Below, piece by piece: positions 19,903 through 29,678 of a stretch of 64,000 nt of DNA. Location: contig JAVHLC010000008.1 in assembly GCA_031082315.1 (NCBI GenBank), forward strand, positions 1 to 64,000. The letters are read 5' to 3'. The notes under the pieces were generated by a model that saw nothing but the letters and a program-made list of their open reading frames with translations, had not been told where the DNA came from and ran no database searches. Numbering within the stretch: position 1 is the first letter of the stretch; every line of letters starts with the position of its first letter. The stretch is from Thermodesulfobacteriota bacterium. GTDB taxonomy: Bacteria; Desulfobacterota; QYQD01. The position numbers were made by a program, and so were the translations under genes.

Positions 19903-20658
19903 TTAATCCTCCTTTTTAGAGCCCTTGGCAGATCCGCTCCTGCCCGCCGGGCGGTGTATGTATTCCCTTTCTACAAGATTTGAAAAGTCATTGGCAAAAC
20001 CTTGCATATCCGATTCTATCTTACGGATGATATTAACGTAATAGTTAAAGGCTATAACAGCCGGTATGGCTGCGGCCAGGCCGGCGGCCGTAGCAATCAG
20101 GGCTTCGGAGATTCCGGGGGCAACGGTAGCCAGATTGGCGGAGCCGCGCAATCCTATGCTGCGGAAGGCAGACATAATTCCCCATACCGTGCCGAACAGA
20201 CCGATAAAAGGGGCCGTGCTGCCGGTAGTCGCCAGAAAAGAAAGAACCTTGCTGAGTCTGCTCACTTCATTACTGATAGCCTTATGAAGGGCGCGCTCTA
20301 TGTTTTCCATGCAGGCTATGTTTCCCCCAGAGCCGATTTTTTTTATTTCCAGGTTCTTTACCTCAGGGTCACTGCCCGGCCTTCCAAATTTCAGTAACTC
20401 CCCATATCCGATACGAAAAACCTCGGCGATAGACGAATTTTTAAGATTCTTGGTATTAATATAGGCATCTGCCAGCGTGCGACTTTTCCAGAACGTTTCC
20501 AGAAAAGTATTTGATTCCTGCCTGGTGCGGCGCAGGAGGAGAAATTTTTTATAGACAATTGCCCAGGTAACAACGGACATGGCGCACAGCAACAACAAAA
20601 TAAACTTTACCATCAGGCCGGCATCGCGGATTATCTGGATGATACTCCCATCAGGCAT
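19903..20658 (-). CDS. tolQ: TolQ (MotA/TolQ/ExbB proton channel)
   Basis: 251 residues. Three membrane segments are visible: about 15-35, 145-170 (LATTGSTAPFIGLFGTVWGI) and 185-210 (ATAAGLAAAIPAVIAFNYY). The second carries the conserved GLFGTVWGI signature of the MotA/TolQ/ExbB family. It is the first gene of tolQRAB-cpoB. A good sigma-70 promoter lies at 20727-20699. By family it forms a pentameric proton channel with TolR and energises TolA. Confidence 0.93.
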   Translation of the reverse strand: MPDGSIIQIIRDAGLMVKFILLLLCAMSVVTWAIVYKKFLLLRRTRQESNTFLETFWKSRTLADAYINTKNLKNSSIAEVFRIGYGELLKFGRPGSDPEVKNLEIKKIGSGGNIACMENIERALHKAISNEVSRLSKVLSFLATTGSTAPFIGLFGTVWGIMSAFRSIGLRGSANLATVAPGISEALIATAAGLAAAIPAVIAFNYYVNIIRKIESDMQGFANDFSNLVEREYIHRPAGRSGSAKGSKKED

Positions 20659-20698
20659 AGAGAATTACCCCTTTTAAAAACATTATACGTATTGACGG

Positions 20699-20727
20699 AT
20701 ATTAAACGTCTGTCATGAAAAAGTCAA
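20699..20727 (-). promoter_or_regulatory. Sigma-70 promoter of the tol operon
   Basis: On the minus strand TTGACT (20727-20722), a 17-bp spacer and TAATAT (20704-20699), about 40 bases before the tolQ start. A second TATAAT (20687-20682) lies downstream with no good -35. Confidence 0.7.
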
Positions 20728-20754
20728 CCGCCTCCGGCCCGCATAAAGCCATAA

Positions 20755-22754
<2,000 letters not shown>

Positions 22755-23093
22755 TTATTCGGGGCGGATAAAGAAAAAATAGACGGCGACGGCTATTATA
22801 ACAATAGACAGGCCGATAAAGGAAATAATATTTTTTAGAGGGACAGCGTCTTCGCCGCCGGTTGCGACATAACGTGAGGCATAATAGAAGACTCCGCTGC
22901 AAAAGACCAAGGCCAGAAATTTATACATTCGTTTGTACAGTGCATATGCCAAGACGATGACCGCCAGGCCGATAAGATAAGGATTATGGAATAGCGCCTG
23001 CCAGTCAATTTTGTCCAGAAAATCGGGCAATTGCTGAGGCCAGAGTTCTTTTAATGGTTGTAAAAATCCCCAGTCCATTTTGTTTATCTCCAT
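22755..23093 (-). CDS. Small membrane protein of unknown function
   Basis: 112 residues with three likely membrane helices: about 37-52 (PYLIGLAVIVLAYALY), 56-75 (MYKFLALVFCSGVFYYASRY) and 88-109. Its stop abuts the start of the endonuclease III-like gene, so they form a two-gene unit. Not recognised as a known family. The hydrophobic pattern and the coupling support a real gene. Confidence 0.7.
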   Translation of the reverse strand: MEINKMDWGFLQPLKELWPQQLPDFLDKIDWQALFHNPYLIGLAVIVLAYALYKRMYKFLALVFCSGVFYYASRYVATGGEDAVPLKNIISFIGLSIVIIAVAVYFFFIRPE

Positions 23094-23199
23094 TTGGCCG
23101 ATCGCTTTTATACTTATCGACAGAGAGGAAGATTTTCATGACATGCCATAAAATGGGCTATGAATTTGTCCATCGGTGTAGCTTTATAATAAAATAGAT

Positions 23200-23363
23200 G
23201 CTAAATTGTTTTCATCTGGAAACCACCGTTTCCGAATGAAAGCTCTCAGCGATCAGCTTTCAGCCGTCAGCAAAAAAATAAGACAAACAACATCTTAAGT
23301 TGATAGCTGACTACTGACCGCTCCAATCCAGAAAACCGGAGTTTTCGGATGGAAACTAAATAC
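23200..23363. repeat. Repeat family A, copy 2
   Basis: Left end GTTTTCATCTGGAAACCACCG, right end GTTTTCGGATGGAAACTAAA, forming terminal inverted repeats. The core has AAGACAAACAACATCTTAAG in the same orientation as copies 1 and 4. Non-coding. Confidence 0.75.
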
Positions 23364-23456
23364 CCCCAGCCTCTTTTGTGAGAAGGAGGGAACATTGTTT
23401 TCCCTCTTTGGCAAAGAGCGGTCAGGGGAGATTTTATTAAAGTTGCGGGGTACATT

Positions 23457-23546
23457 ATGAGATTCTTTTTGACGGTTCTGTTGATAATCTTTGTCTGGTT
23501 TGCCTTGAATAAGTGGATTCTACCCAGGTTTGGCATCAAGACCTGA
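23457..23546 (+). CDS. Possible 29-residue membrane peptide
   Basis: ATG at 23457 to TGA at 23546 encodes MRFFLTVLLIIFVWFALNKW followed by ILPRFGIKT. It has a single hydrophobic helix then a short basic tail. A weak SD-like GCGGGG lies about 5 bases before ATG. The composition (Phe/Leu/Ile/Trp helix, Pro-Arg exit) looks like a real small membrane protein rather than a shadow, but there is no coupling to a neighbour. Function unknown. Confidence 0.4.
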   Translation: MRFFLTVLLIIFVWFALNKWILPRFGIKT

Positions 23547-23650
23547 ATGAGCCAATCATGCCGTATTGAGGATCAATGCGATAAGAAAAAAACAGGCGGC
23601 TCTAACTGAATCCACATCTACCTGTTTGCCGGAACGGGGGTAATTTGTCT

Positions 23651-23679
23651 TTGACAAAACAGGGCAAAGAGGTTAAGAA
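23651..23679 (+). promoter_or_regulatory. Sigma-70 promoter of tRNA-Arg
   Basis: TTGACA (23651-23656), 17-bp spacer, TAAGAA (23674-23679); the tRNA begins at 23700. Confidence 0.7.
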
Positions 23680-23699
23680 TACATCCCACCCGATAACTT

Positions 23700-23775
23700 G
23701 CGCCCATGGCTCAGCGGATAGAGCGACGGACTACGAATCCGTAGGTCGCAGGTTCGATTCCTGCTGGGCGCACCA
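23700..23775 (+). tRNA. tRNA-Arg (anticodon ACG)
   Basis: 76 nt including encoded CCA. Acceptor stem GCGCCCA with TGGGCGC, discriminator A, anticodon loop CTACGAA giving ACG, T-loop GGTTCGATTCC. ACG is deaminated to ICG by TadA, so it reads CGU, CGC and CGA. Confidence 0.97.
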
Positions 23776-23787
23776 ATGAGAGAAAAA

Positions 23788-23818
23788 GGGGCTTGCATAA
23801 TTTTGCAAGCCCCTTTTT
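23788..23818 (+). terminator. Intrinsic terminator after tRNA-Arg
   Basis: A 10-bp stem GGGGCTTGCA (23788-23797) with TGCAAGCCCC (23804-23813), then TTTTT. Confidence 0.9.
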
Positions 23819-23863
23819 AATTGGCTGGTTGATAGAGACCAAAAGACAGAAGGGGGGCCTGAT

Positions 23864-24859
23864 ATGGACAGGCCGGAATGGAATCCGGGCAAGCTGCTGG
23901 AAGTATCCGGAAGTTACTGGAAGACCTGTACCCTTCATGCCGCGGTCAAGCTCGGCGTGTTTACCGTGATAGGCGCTGAACGGCTTGGCGGCGGAGAAGT
24001 CGCCCGGAAGCTGAACGGGGATGAAAGAGGAGTAACCATGCTCCTCAATGCCCTTGTTGCCATGAATCTGCTGATAAGAGCAGATGATAAGTATTCTAAC
24101 ACGCCCGCCGGCCTGTCTTTTCTTTCCAAGACTTCTCCTGAGTATATCGGCCACATGATTATGCACCATCACCATCTGGTGGATTCCTGGTTTCAGTTGG
24201 ACCAGGCCGTTAAGACCGGTAAGCCGGTGCGAAAAAGGGCGTCCTACAGTAATGAGGAATGGCGGGAGAGCTTCCTTATGGGTATGTTCAACTTAGCCAT
24301 GAATCTGGCCCCCAGGCTGGTCACTGAGATAGATATCTCCGGCCGCAGGCACCTCCTTGATCTGGGCGGCGGGCCCGGGACCTATGCCATCCATTTTTGC
24401 CTCAACAATCCCCGGCTCAAGGCCACGGTTTATGACCTCCCTACTACCAGACCGTTTGCAGAAAAGACTATTGAAAGATTCGGCCTGAGCGACCGTATAG
24501 ACTTTATGAACGGCGACTATCTGGAAGAAGGTGTCGAAGGGGTCTATGATGTGGCCTGGCTTTCTCATATTCTCCACGGGGAAGGGCCGGAAGACGCGGG
24601 GCGGACTATCCGGAAGGCTGTTTCCGTCCTGGAGCCGGGCGGCATGATTATCATTCACGATTTCATTTTAAACAATACTATGGACGGGCCGCTTTTCCCG
24701 GCGCTTTTTTCTCTAAACATGCTTCTGGGCACGGCCCGGGGGCAGTCTTATTCGGAAAAACAGATCATGGATATGCTGGCCGGGGCCGGTGTGAGGGAAA
24801 TCCGGCGCACTGCTTTCCAGGGCCCGAACGATTCCGGGGTTATTACCGGGATAGTTTGA
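23864..24859 (+). CDS. SAM-dependent O-methyltransferase
   Basis: 331 residues in the acetylserotonin/plant-type O-methyltransferase family. The N-terminal part (about 1-95) is a winged-helix dimerisation domain with KLGVFTVIG... and RGVTMLLNALVAMNLL. The Rossmann domain has motif I LDLGGGPGTYAIHF near residue 165, and LSHILHGEGPEDAGRTIRKA (about 235) with PGGMIIIHDF (about 262). By family it methylates a hydroxyl of a small aromatic or other metabolite; the substrate cannot be told. Start ATG 23864 follows GGGGGG. It lies alone, with no biosynthetic cluster around it. Confidence 0.85.
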   Translation: MDRPEWNPGKLLEVSGSYWKTCTLHAAVKLGVFTVIGAERLGGGEVARKLNGDERGVTMLLNALVAMNLLIRADDKYSNTPAGLSFLSKTSPEYIGHMIMHHHHLVDSWFQLDQAVKTGKPVRKRASYSNEEWRESFLMGMFNLAMNLAPRLVTEIDISGRRHLLDLGGGPGTYAIHFCLNNPRLKATVYDLPTTRPFAEKTIERFGLSDRIDFMNGDYLEEGVEGVYDVAWLSHILHGEGPEDAGRTIRKAVSVLEPGGMIIIHDFILNNTMDGPLFPALFSLNMLLGTARGQSYSEKQIMDMLAGAGVREIRRTAFQGPNDSGVITGIV

Positions 24860-25146
24860 ACAAGTATAGCCTGTCCGGGCTGAAGTGATGAGGCAGATGT
24901 CAATATATCACGTCCCGGCCGCTATGGATGAGCCGGCCTGATTTCAACGAACATCGATTTCAAGGTCAAAATGTGCCTATGAGCCTACTGTGGAAACCAG
25001 CCCAGCGCTCATGATTATCATTGAATTCTGGTTTCAGAAGCCGTAAGATTAATATGAGTGTGAAGTCGTAAGGATACTTATTAAGGGGATAAACGTCAAA
25101 AAGAAGTAATCATCCATATCAGAAGTCAGGAGATAGAGGTGACAAT

Positions 25147-25347
25147 ATGCGGACGGGTATAAAGATGGAGGTCAAGCCAGAAGAGGTTATTCAGGCCGTA
25201 AGGAGGATGAAAAAAGGGGAGAGGGATGCCTTTCTTGAAGATCTTCTGGCTGCTACATCTCCTGAATATCTGGAAAGTATCAAAGAGGCCAGAGCCGATT
25301 ACAAGGCTGGACGGGTGAAGACTCATGCTGAGGTCTTTGGCGGGTGA
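25147..25347 (+). CDS. Antitoxin of a RelBE/ParDE-type module
   Basis: A 66-residue acidic and basic helical protein (IKMEVKPEEVIQAVRRMKKG... FGG). It overlaps the RelE-like toxin gene by four bases (ATGA), the usual antitoxin-toxin order. By context it neutralises the toxin and probably represses its own operon. Start ATG 25147 has AGAGGTG upstream. It is too short and divergent to name a RelB or Phd class; the C-terminal ADYKAGRVKTHAEVFGG resembles toxin-binding tails in RelB-like antitoxins. Confidence 0.7.
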   Translation: MRTGIKMEVKPEEVIQAVRRMKKGERDAFLEDLLAATSPEYLESIKEARADYKAGRVKTHAEVFGG

Positions 25348-25598
25348 AATACAGGCTCCTTTATACCAGCAGGGCGGTCAAAGATGTCGAGAGGCTCGAG
25401 ACCCAAATTAGGCAGCGTATCGGTAAGACCCTTCTTCGATATGCAGAAGATCCTTTAAAATATGCGACAAACCTTACAGAATCCAGACTTGGTACGTATA
25501 GATTCAGGATCGGACATTATAGGGTCATCTTTGACCTTGATGATGACAAGATTGTAATCCTGAGGGTGGGCCACAGAAGGGATATCTATAAAAGATAA
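25344..25598 (+). CDS. RelE/ParE-family toxin
   Basis: 84 residues with the RelE/ParE fold pattern: YRLLYTSRAVKDVERLETQI at the start, then LGTYRFRIGHYRVIFDLDDD and ILRVGHRRDIYKR at the end. The R-x-R-x-G-x-YR-x-IF and GHRRDIY motifs are typical of RelE-type ribosome-dependent mRNA interferases, and Arg and Tyr side chains are likely catalytic. Translationally coupled to the upstream antitoxin. Confidence 0.88.
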   Translation: MKYRLLYTSRAVKDVERLETQIRQRIGKTLLRYAEDPLKYATNLTESRLGTYRFRIGHYRVIFDLDDDKIVILRVGHRRDIYKR

Positions 25599-25944
25599 AA
25601 GGCTGGTAGCCATCTTATTATCCTGAGCAATAACTTACCTTGCGTCATCATCCGATTCTTCTCCCAAACCCTGCATTTCAATAAATCCATAATGAATTTG
25701 CCGTAATGAAACAAGATGTCATATCTTGTTTCACATCAGCAGGAGAAAGGCAGGAAATTACCCCTTCAGTTGTCCCCCCCGGAAAGCCCAAAATGAACCA
25801 CTTTGGGGAATCTGTTTCACAATGACCAAGACGGACCTGGAGGGGCAGCCTTAATCCCGCGAGAGGTTCCCGTTTTTTCTTTGAAAAACATATTTAATCG
25901 GTGTATTATAAGTGAAACACCATTATTTACCGGAGGCGAAAATT
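25599..25944. other. Gap between two toxin-antitoxin modules, with a palindrome
   Basis: No gene. An 11-bp perfect inverted repeat TGAAACAAGAT / ATCTTGTTTCA (25707-25717 with 25723-25733) lies about 210 bases before the second antitoxin. It could be an operator or a hairpin; it is too far to assign to a promoter. No clear promoter hexamers. Confidence 0.45.
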
Positions 25945-26169
25945 ATGCCCACAAAAAATCCAAGGATCAACGTCGCTCTCGAAAAGCCCCTTTATCATAA
26001 CATTGAACGCCTGGCGAAGAGAGACGGCGTTTCATTATCCATGAAAGTGCGTGATTTGATAAAGGAGGCCCTGGAGATCGAGGAGGATATCGCTTTAGCG
26101 CATTTTGTACAAGCCAGGGAAGAGACCTTTGTAAAAGAGAAATCTCTGAAGCACGAGGAGGTCTGGTAG
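25945..26169 (+). CDS. Ribbon-helix-helix antitoxin
   Basis: 74 residues. NPRINVALEKPLYHNIERLA is a CopG/ParD-like strand that would pair in a ribbon-helix-helix dimer, followed by helices (KRDGVSLSMKVRDLIKEALE). The C-terminal HFVQAREETFVKEKSLKHEE fits a toxin-binding tail. I chose ATG 25945, not the earlier ATG at 25912, because GGAGG (25932-25936) sits 8 bases before it. One base separates its stop from the toxin start. Confidence 0.82.
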   Translation: MPTKNPRINVALEKPLYHNIERLAKRDGVSLSMKVRDLIKEALEIEEDIALAHFVQAREETFVKEKSLKHEEVW

Positions 26170-26170
26170 G

Positions 26171-26449
26171 TTGCTCTTTGAACTCCGATACCATCCTGAC
26201 GTCAAAGAGATCGATATCCCCGCTCTGAAGGAAAGGTTAAGAAAACGCATTAAAAACGCCATAGAAGCCCGCCTTATGACTGCTCCCCATGAATACGGGG
26301 AGCCTTTAAGGAAAACTCTTAAAGGCTACTGGAAACTCAGGATAGGAGATTACAGGGTAGTCTTTAAAATAGTGAATAACGAAGTCTGGGTATTCGGAAT
26401 CATCCACCGGAAAGAAGTTTATAAAAAGGTAGAAAGAAGGACGTCCTGA
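26171..26449 (+). CDS. RelE/ParE-family toxin (second module)
   Basis: 92 residues with a TTG start just after the antitoxin stop. LFELRYHPDVKEIDIPALKE, then LKGYWKLRIGDYRVVFKIVN and GIIHRKEVYKK follow the same RelE pattern as the toxin at 25344. The two toxins are clearly related, but each has a different antitoxin type. Confidence 0.85.
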   Translation: MLFELRYHPDVKEIDIPALKERLRKRIKNAIEARLMTAPHEYGEPLRKTLKGYWKLRIGDYRVVFKIVNNEVWVFGIIHRKEVYKKVERRTS

Positions 26450-26559
26450 TGCCGTTCAGGGGAGGGAGGAATCTGTTTTCTGTGGATTTTTAAGGGAAGG
26501 GCATGGATAATTGTAGCGGTAAGCCTTGTCAGGTCTCAAGTCTTGCGGGATAACGAGAT

Positions 26560-27045
26560 ATGATTCCTGAGGAAGCCAGAGATAACATCCGTGAGAAGGT
26601 AGAGAGGTTCCTGCGCGATGAGAAGGGTTACGCCCGGGACGACCTGGAATTGGGGCAGATCGTGGAGGTGGTTATCGGAGAGAAAAGGGTGGCGCCGGTC
26701 CTGGACATTGTGATTCGTCTCCGGGATAAGAGGCTTATAGCCATCAAATGTTCCCCCGGCTCTGTAGTCTCACGGGAGATGGAGGTATTATCTATGGCCA
26801 GGCTCCTGGACAGCTATCAGATACCGTTTTCTGTGGCGACCAATGGCGAGGAAGGTGAACTGCTGGATACGGTTACGGGAAAGGTGGTCGGCAAGGGGCT
26901 GGAGGCCATTCCTTCCAAGGCTCAGGCCCTGGAATGGCTGGAAAGGGTAGATTTTAAGCCGCTCCCGGAAAAGAAAGTGGAGCAGGCCAAACGGGTTCTC
27001 CTGGCCTCCGATCTCATCAAGTGCCCGGTAGTTTGTGAGTATTAA
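26560..27045 (+). CDS. HsdR N-terminal-like protein (PD-(D/E)XK nuclease fold)
   Basis: 161 residues resembling the N-terminal domain of type I restriction subunits (HSDR_N_2 family): DIVIRLRDKRLIAIKCSPGS followed by REMEVLSMARLLDSY and IPFSVATNGEEGEL. In active enzymes the strand reads (E/D)-x-K; here it is I-x-K in AIKC, so catalysis is doubtful. No HsdR helicase part and no HsdM/S follow. By itself the family role is unknown. The start ATG 26560 has a poor SD. Confidence 0.65.
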   Translation: MIPEEARDNIREKVERFLRDEKGYARDDLELGQIVEVVIGEKRVAPVLDIVIRLRDKRLIAIKCSPGSVVSREMEVLSMARLLDSYQIPFSVATNGEEGELLDTVTGKVVGKGLEAIPSKAQALEWLERVDFKPLPEKKVEQAKRVLLASDLIKCPVVCEY

Positions 27046-27049
27046 TAGA

Positions 27050-27238
27050 TTTTCCGTAACAATTCAGCGTTTCGAAAATACACGATAAAAAGTGCAAAGA
27101 AACATGTCAAATCAGGAAATCAGGAAAGTATTTTTGAGAAATTGATTTTCAGCAGTTCGGCTTTTGGTTGCTCTGTTCTTTCATGAGTTCGTGAGTTCCA
27201 GATTAATAGCCTTTTCTGAGTGTAGGACGGTTTTAACC
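27050..27238. repeat. Repeat family B, copy 1
   Basis: About 185 bp. CGTAACAATTCAGCGTTTCG at one end and GTAGGACGGTTTTAACC at the other reappear, reverse complemented, at 58683-58856. The ribF stop codon lies inside the right edge. Confidence 0.75.
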
Positions 27239-28186
27239 ACCTAATGTGTTACGCTTTTCTTGTTTTAAGATTTCGTTGGCCTTTTCTATGTCTTTTTTGA
27301 TCTGGGCGATAAGCTCCTCAGGGTTGGCGAATTTTTTCTCATCCCGCAGGCGTTCCATCAGGTTCACTTCTATTTCCTGTCCGTAGATATCTTCCGAAAA
27401 GTCAAAGACGTGCACCTCAGCCGAGATATGCTCATCGCCAAAGGTAGGGTTATAACCGATGTTCATCACGCCGTCATGGGCCTTGCCCTTATAGATGACC
27501 TGGGTGGCATAGACACCCAGCCTGGGGCATAGTTCGTCTTCCGCCAGTTCGATATTGGCAGTGGGAAAACCAAGGACCGGCCCGCCCCTGCGTTTGCCCA
27601 CCAGGACCTTGCCGGTCATCTGATACGGCCGGCCGAGAAGTCTCCGTACCTGCACCATATCGCCGGCAACAATCAACTCACGCACCTTGGTACTGCTTAC
27701 GATGACATCATCGACGTAGAGGGGCTCGACCACGTTTACCGAGAAACCCAGTTGCCTGCCTTTTTCCCTGAGGAACTCGATATTACCCTGGCGATTCCGG
27801 CCAAAGGAGTAGTCATATCCAACCATGAGATTCTTTACGCCTATCTTTTTCCACAGAATATCATCTACAAACTCCTCTGCCGTGGTGTCGGCAAAATCGC
27901 GTGTAAATTTGATGCATATAAGCACGTCCACCCCGGCCTTTTCTATCAGTTCCAGCTTTTTGCTGCACTTAGAGATCAACTTTAGGCCGATCTGTGGCCG
28001 GAGGACGGCAAACGGATGCGGGTCAAAGGTGATTACCACGCTTTCCCCGCCCGTGGCCTCGGCCTGCTCTTTTACCTTCTTAAAGAGGAGTTGATGCCCC
28101 AGATGAACCCCGTCGAAATTGCCGATGGTGACCGCCGGATTGACAAAGCGGCGGGTTATGTTATCTATACCCCTGATTGCTTCCAT
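27233..28186 (-). CDS. ribF: Bifunctional riboflavin kinase / FMN adenylyltransferase
   Basis: 317 residues from ATG 28186. It phosphorylates riboflavin to FMN and adenylates FMN to FAD. The N-terminal nucleotidyltransferase domain has TIGNFDGVHLGHQ (residues about 18-30) and the GYDYSFGRNRQG and VSSTKVRELI motifs. The C-terminal kinase domain starts near 185 (GKVLVGKRRGGPVLGFPTAN). I prefer ATG 28186 to the TTG 12 codons upstream because homologues start near the MEAIRGIDN pattern and a purine-rich SD-like tract precedes it. Its stop lies in a repeat (27050-27238). Confidence 0.94.
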   Translation of the reverse strand: MEAIRGIDNITRRFVNPAVTIGNFDGVHLGHQLLFKKVKEQAEATGGESVVITFDPHPFAVLRPQIGLKLISKCSKKLELIEKAGVDVLICIKFTRDFADTTAEEFVDDILWKKIGVKNLMVGYDYSFGRNRQGNIEFLREKGRQLGFSVNVVEPLYVDDVIVSSTKVRELIVAGDMVQVRRLLGRPYQMTGKVLVGKRRGGPVLGFPTANIELAEDELCPRLGVYATQVIYKGKAHDGVMNIGYNPTFGDEHISAEVHVFDFSEDIYGQEIEVNLMERLRDEKKFANPEELIAQIKKDIEKANEILKQEKRNTLGG

Positions 28187-28215
28187 ATTTGCTTTCGCCT
28201 TCGCCTCGATAAGAC

Positions 28216-28244
28216 TTGACAACAGGAGCTTTTAAATATAAATA
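28216..28244 (+). promoter_or_regulatory. Promoter of tRNA-Leu (and probably pheA)
   Basis: TTGACA (28216-28221), 17-bp spacer, TAAATA (28239-28244), about 32 bases before the tRNA, divergent from ribF. No terminator is seen between the tRNA and pheA, so pheA may be on the same transcript. Confidence 0.6.
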
Positions 28245-28276
28245 AAGCACGTGTAAAAGGCAATCATTAATCCGGT

Positions 28277-28363
28277 GCCGAAGTGGCGGAACTGGTAGAC
28301 GCGCTAGGTTCAGGGTCTAGTGGGTGTACGCCCGTCGGGGTTCGAGTCCCCGCTTCGGCACCA
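28277..28363 (+). tRNA. tRNA-Leu (anticodon CAG)
   Basis: 87 nt including CCA. Acceptor GCCGAAG with CTTCGGC, anticodon loop TTCAGGG giving CAG, a long variable arm (about GGGTGTACGCCCGTC) as expected for tRNA-Leu, T-loop GGTTCGAGTCC. Confidence 0.97.
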
Positions 28364-28391
28364 TTTTTCATTCTCCGCCAGGGAAAGACCT

Positions 28392-29504
28392 ATCAAGAAG
28401 CAAAAGACCATAGAGGATATCAGGGCAGAAATCGACAAGCTTGACTCCAGGATTGTCGATCTGCTTGGTAAAAGGGCCAGGCTCGCCTTTCAAATAGGTC
28501 GTTTAAAATTAAAAGAGTCTCTCAACTTCTACGACTCGAAGCGCGAGCAGGATATTTTAGAGCGGGTTACCGGGCTAAATAACGGCACGTTTCCGGAGAA
28601 GAGCCTGGTTTCCATCTTTCAAGAGATCTTTTTTGCCTGCCGTTCCGTTCAGCAAAAGGAAACGGTAGCTTATCTGGGGCCACGGGGCACTTTCAGTTAT
28701 CTGGCGGCCTTGAAGTATTTCGGCAAAGAGCATCGTTTCCACCCCGCCATGTCCATTGAAGAAGTTTTTACAGAAGTGGCCAGAGACAGGTGCCAGTATG
28801 GTATCGTGCCTATTGAAAATTCGACCGAGGGCACGGTTAACCTGACATTGGATGCCCTGTATAAGTATGACCTGAGGATCTGCGGCGAGGTCTATCAGGA
28901 GGTTCAGCTTGATCTGGTCAACCAGTCCGGACAGATTGCCGATATAAAAGTTATATATTCGCATCCCCAGCCTTTGGCTCAATGCCGGCAGTGGTTGCGC
29001 GATAATATGCCGTCGATCCCTCTTAAGGAGGTTTCCAGCACGGCGGCGGCGGCCCAACAGGCGGCTGAAGATCGTGACGCGGCGGCCATCGCCCCGGATA
29101 TAGCGGCCAGGCTGTACAAACTGCAGACAGCGGCCCGGCGGATTGAAGACTATGTGGGCAATACCACGCGCTTTGTGGTCCTTTCCAGGCAGAGTATGCC
29201 GCCGTCAGGCCGGGATAAGACCTCGGTCCTCTTTGGCGTGTCGGACCGGCCGGGCTCACTCGTGGAGATTTTACGCGTATTATCTGAACGCAATATAAAT
29301 ATGAGTAAGATAGAGTCCCGTCCCAAGAAGGGAGAACCATGGCAGTATCTCTTCTTTGTTGACCTGGGGGGCCACTATAGTGACGAACCGGTACAAAAGG
29401 CGATGGAAAAAATGTCCCGGGAATGTTCTTATTTCAAATGGCTGGGTTCTTATCCCAGAGGGCGTGACGCCGGAAAGATTGACAAGGGATCGATCAGTAG
29501 TTAA
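28392..29504 (+). CDS. pheA: Chorismate mutase / prephenate dehydratase (P-protein)
   Basis: About 370 residues. It converts chorismate to prephenate and then to phenylpyruvate, for phenylalanine. The N-terminal AroQ-type mutase begins KKQKTIEDIRAEIDKLDSRI. The dehydratase domain starts at VAYLGPRGTFSYLAAL and has STEGTVNLTLDAL, and an ACT regulatory domain follows (SVLFGVSDRPGSLVEILRVL), giving allosteric control by phenylalanine. No ATG, GTG or TTG lies between the tRNA-Leu end and the mutase domain. The frame stays open back to a GTG inside the tRNA. The coordinates use ATC at 28392, 7 bases after an AGGGA SD; this start is a guess. Confidence 0.9.
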   Translation: MKKQKTIEDIRAEIDKLDSRIVDLLGKRARLAFQIGRLKLKESLNFYDSKREQDILERVTGLNNGTFPEKSLVSIFQEIFFACRSVQQKETVAYLGPRGTFSYLAALKYFGKEHRFHPAMSIEEVFTEVARDRCQYGIVPIENSTEGTVNLTLDALYKYDLRICGEVYQEVQLDLVNQSGQIADIKVIYSHPQPLAQCRQWLRDNMPSIPLKEVSSTAAAAQQAAEDRDAAAIAPDIAARLYKLQTAARRIEDYVGNTTRFVVLSRQSMPPSGRDKTSVLFGVSDRPGSLVEILRVLSERNINMSKIESRPKKGEPWQYLFFVDLGGHYSDEPVQKAMEKMSRECSYFKWLGSYPRGRDAGKIDKGSISS

Positions 29505-29670
29505 TTTTTATCCGGAAGCCCAAAAATTCCGGATGAGCTGTCAGCGCTCAGCTATCAGCATTCAGCTTAATGTGTTGTTTGTCTTATCTTAGGTTTTTTC
29601 TGACGGCTGATGGCTGATTGCTGACAGCGTGAGGCCGGAAACAGTAGTTTCCGGATGAACACTAATTAAT
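29500..29670. repeat. Repeat family A, copy 3 (inverted core)
   Basis: Ends ATTTTTATCCGGAAGCCC and GTTTCCGGATGAACACTAAT. The core ACAAACAACA string occurs as its reverse complement, so this copy lies opposite to copies 1, 2 and 4. It begins at the pheA stop (TAA 29502-29504). Confidence 0.75.
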
Positions 29671-29678
29671 ATAATTGC

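Noticed and set aside
28320-28391. N-terminal 24 residues of the long pheA frame
   Set aside because: They overlap the tRNA-Leu gene (to 28363) and lie outside the chorismate mutase domain.
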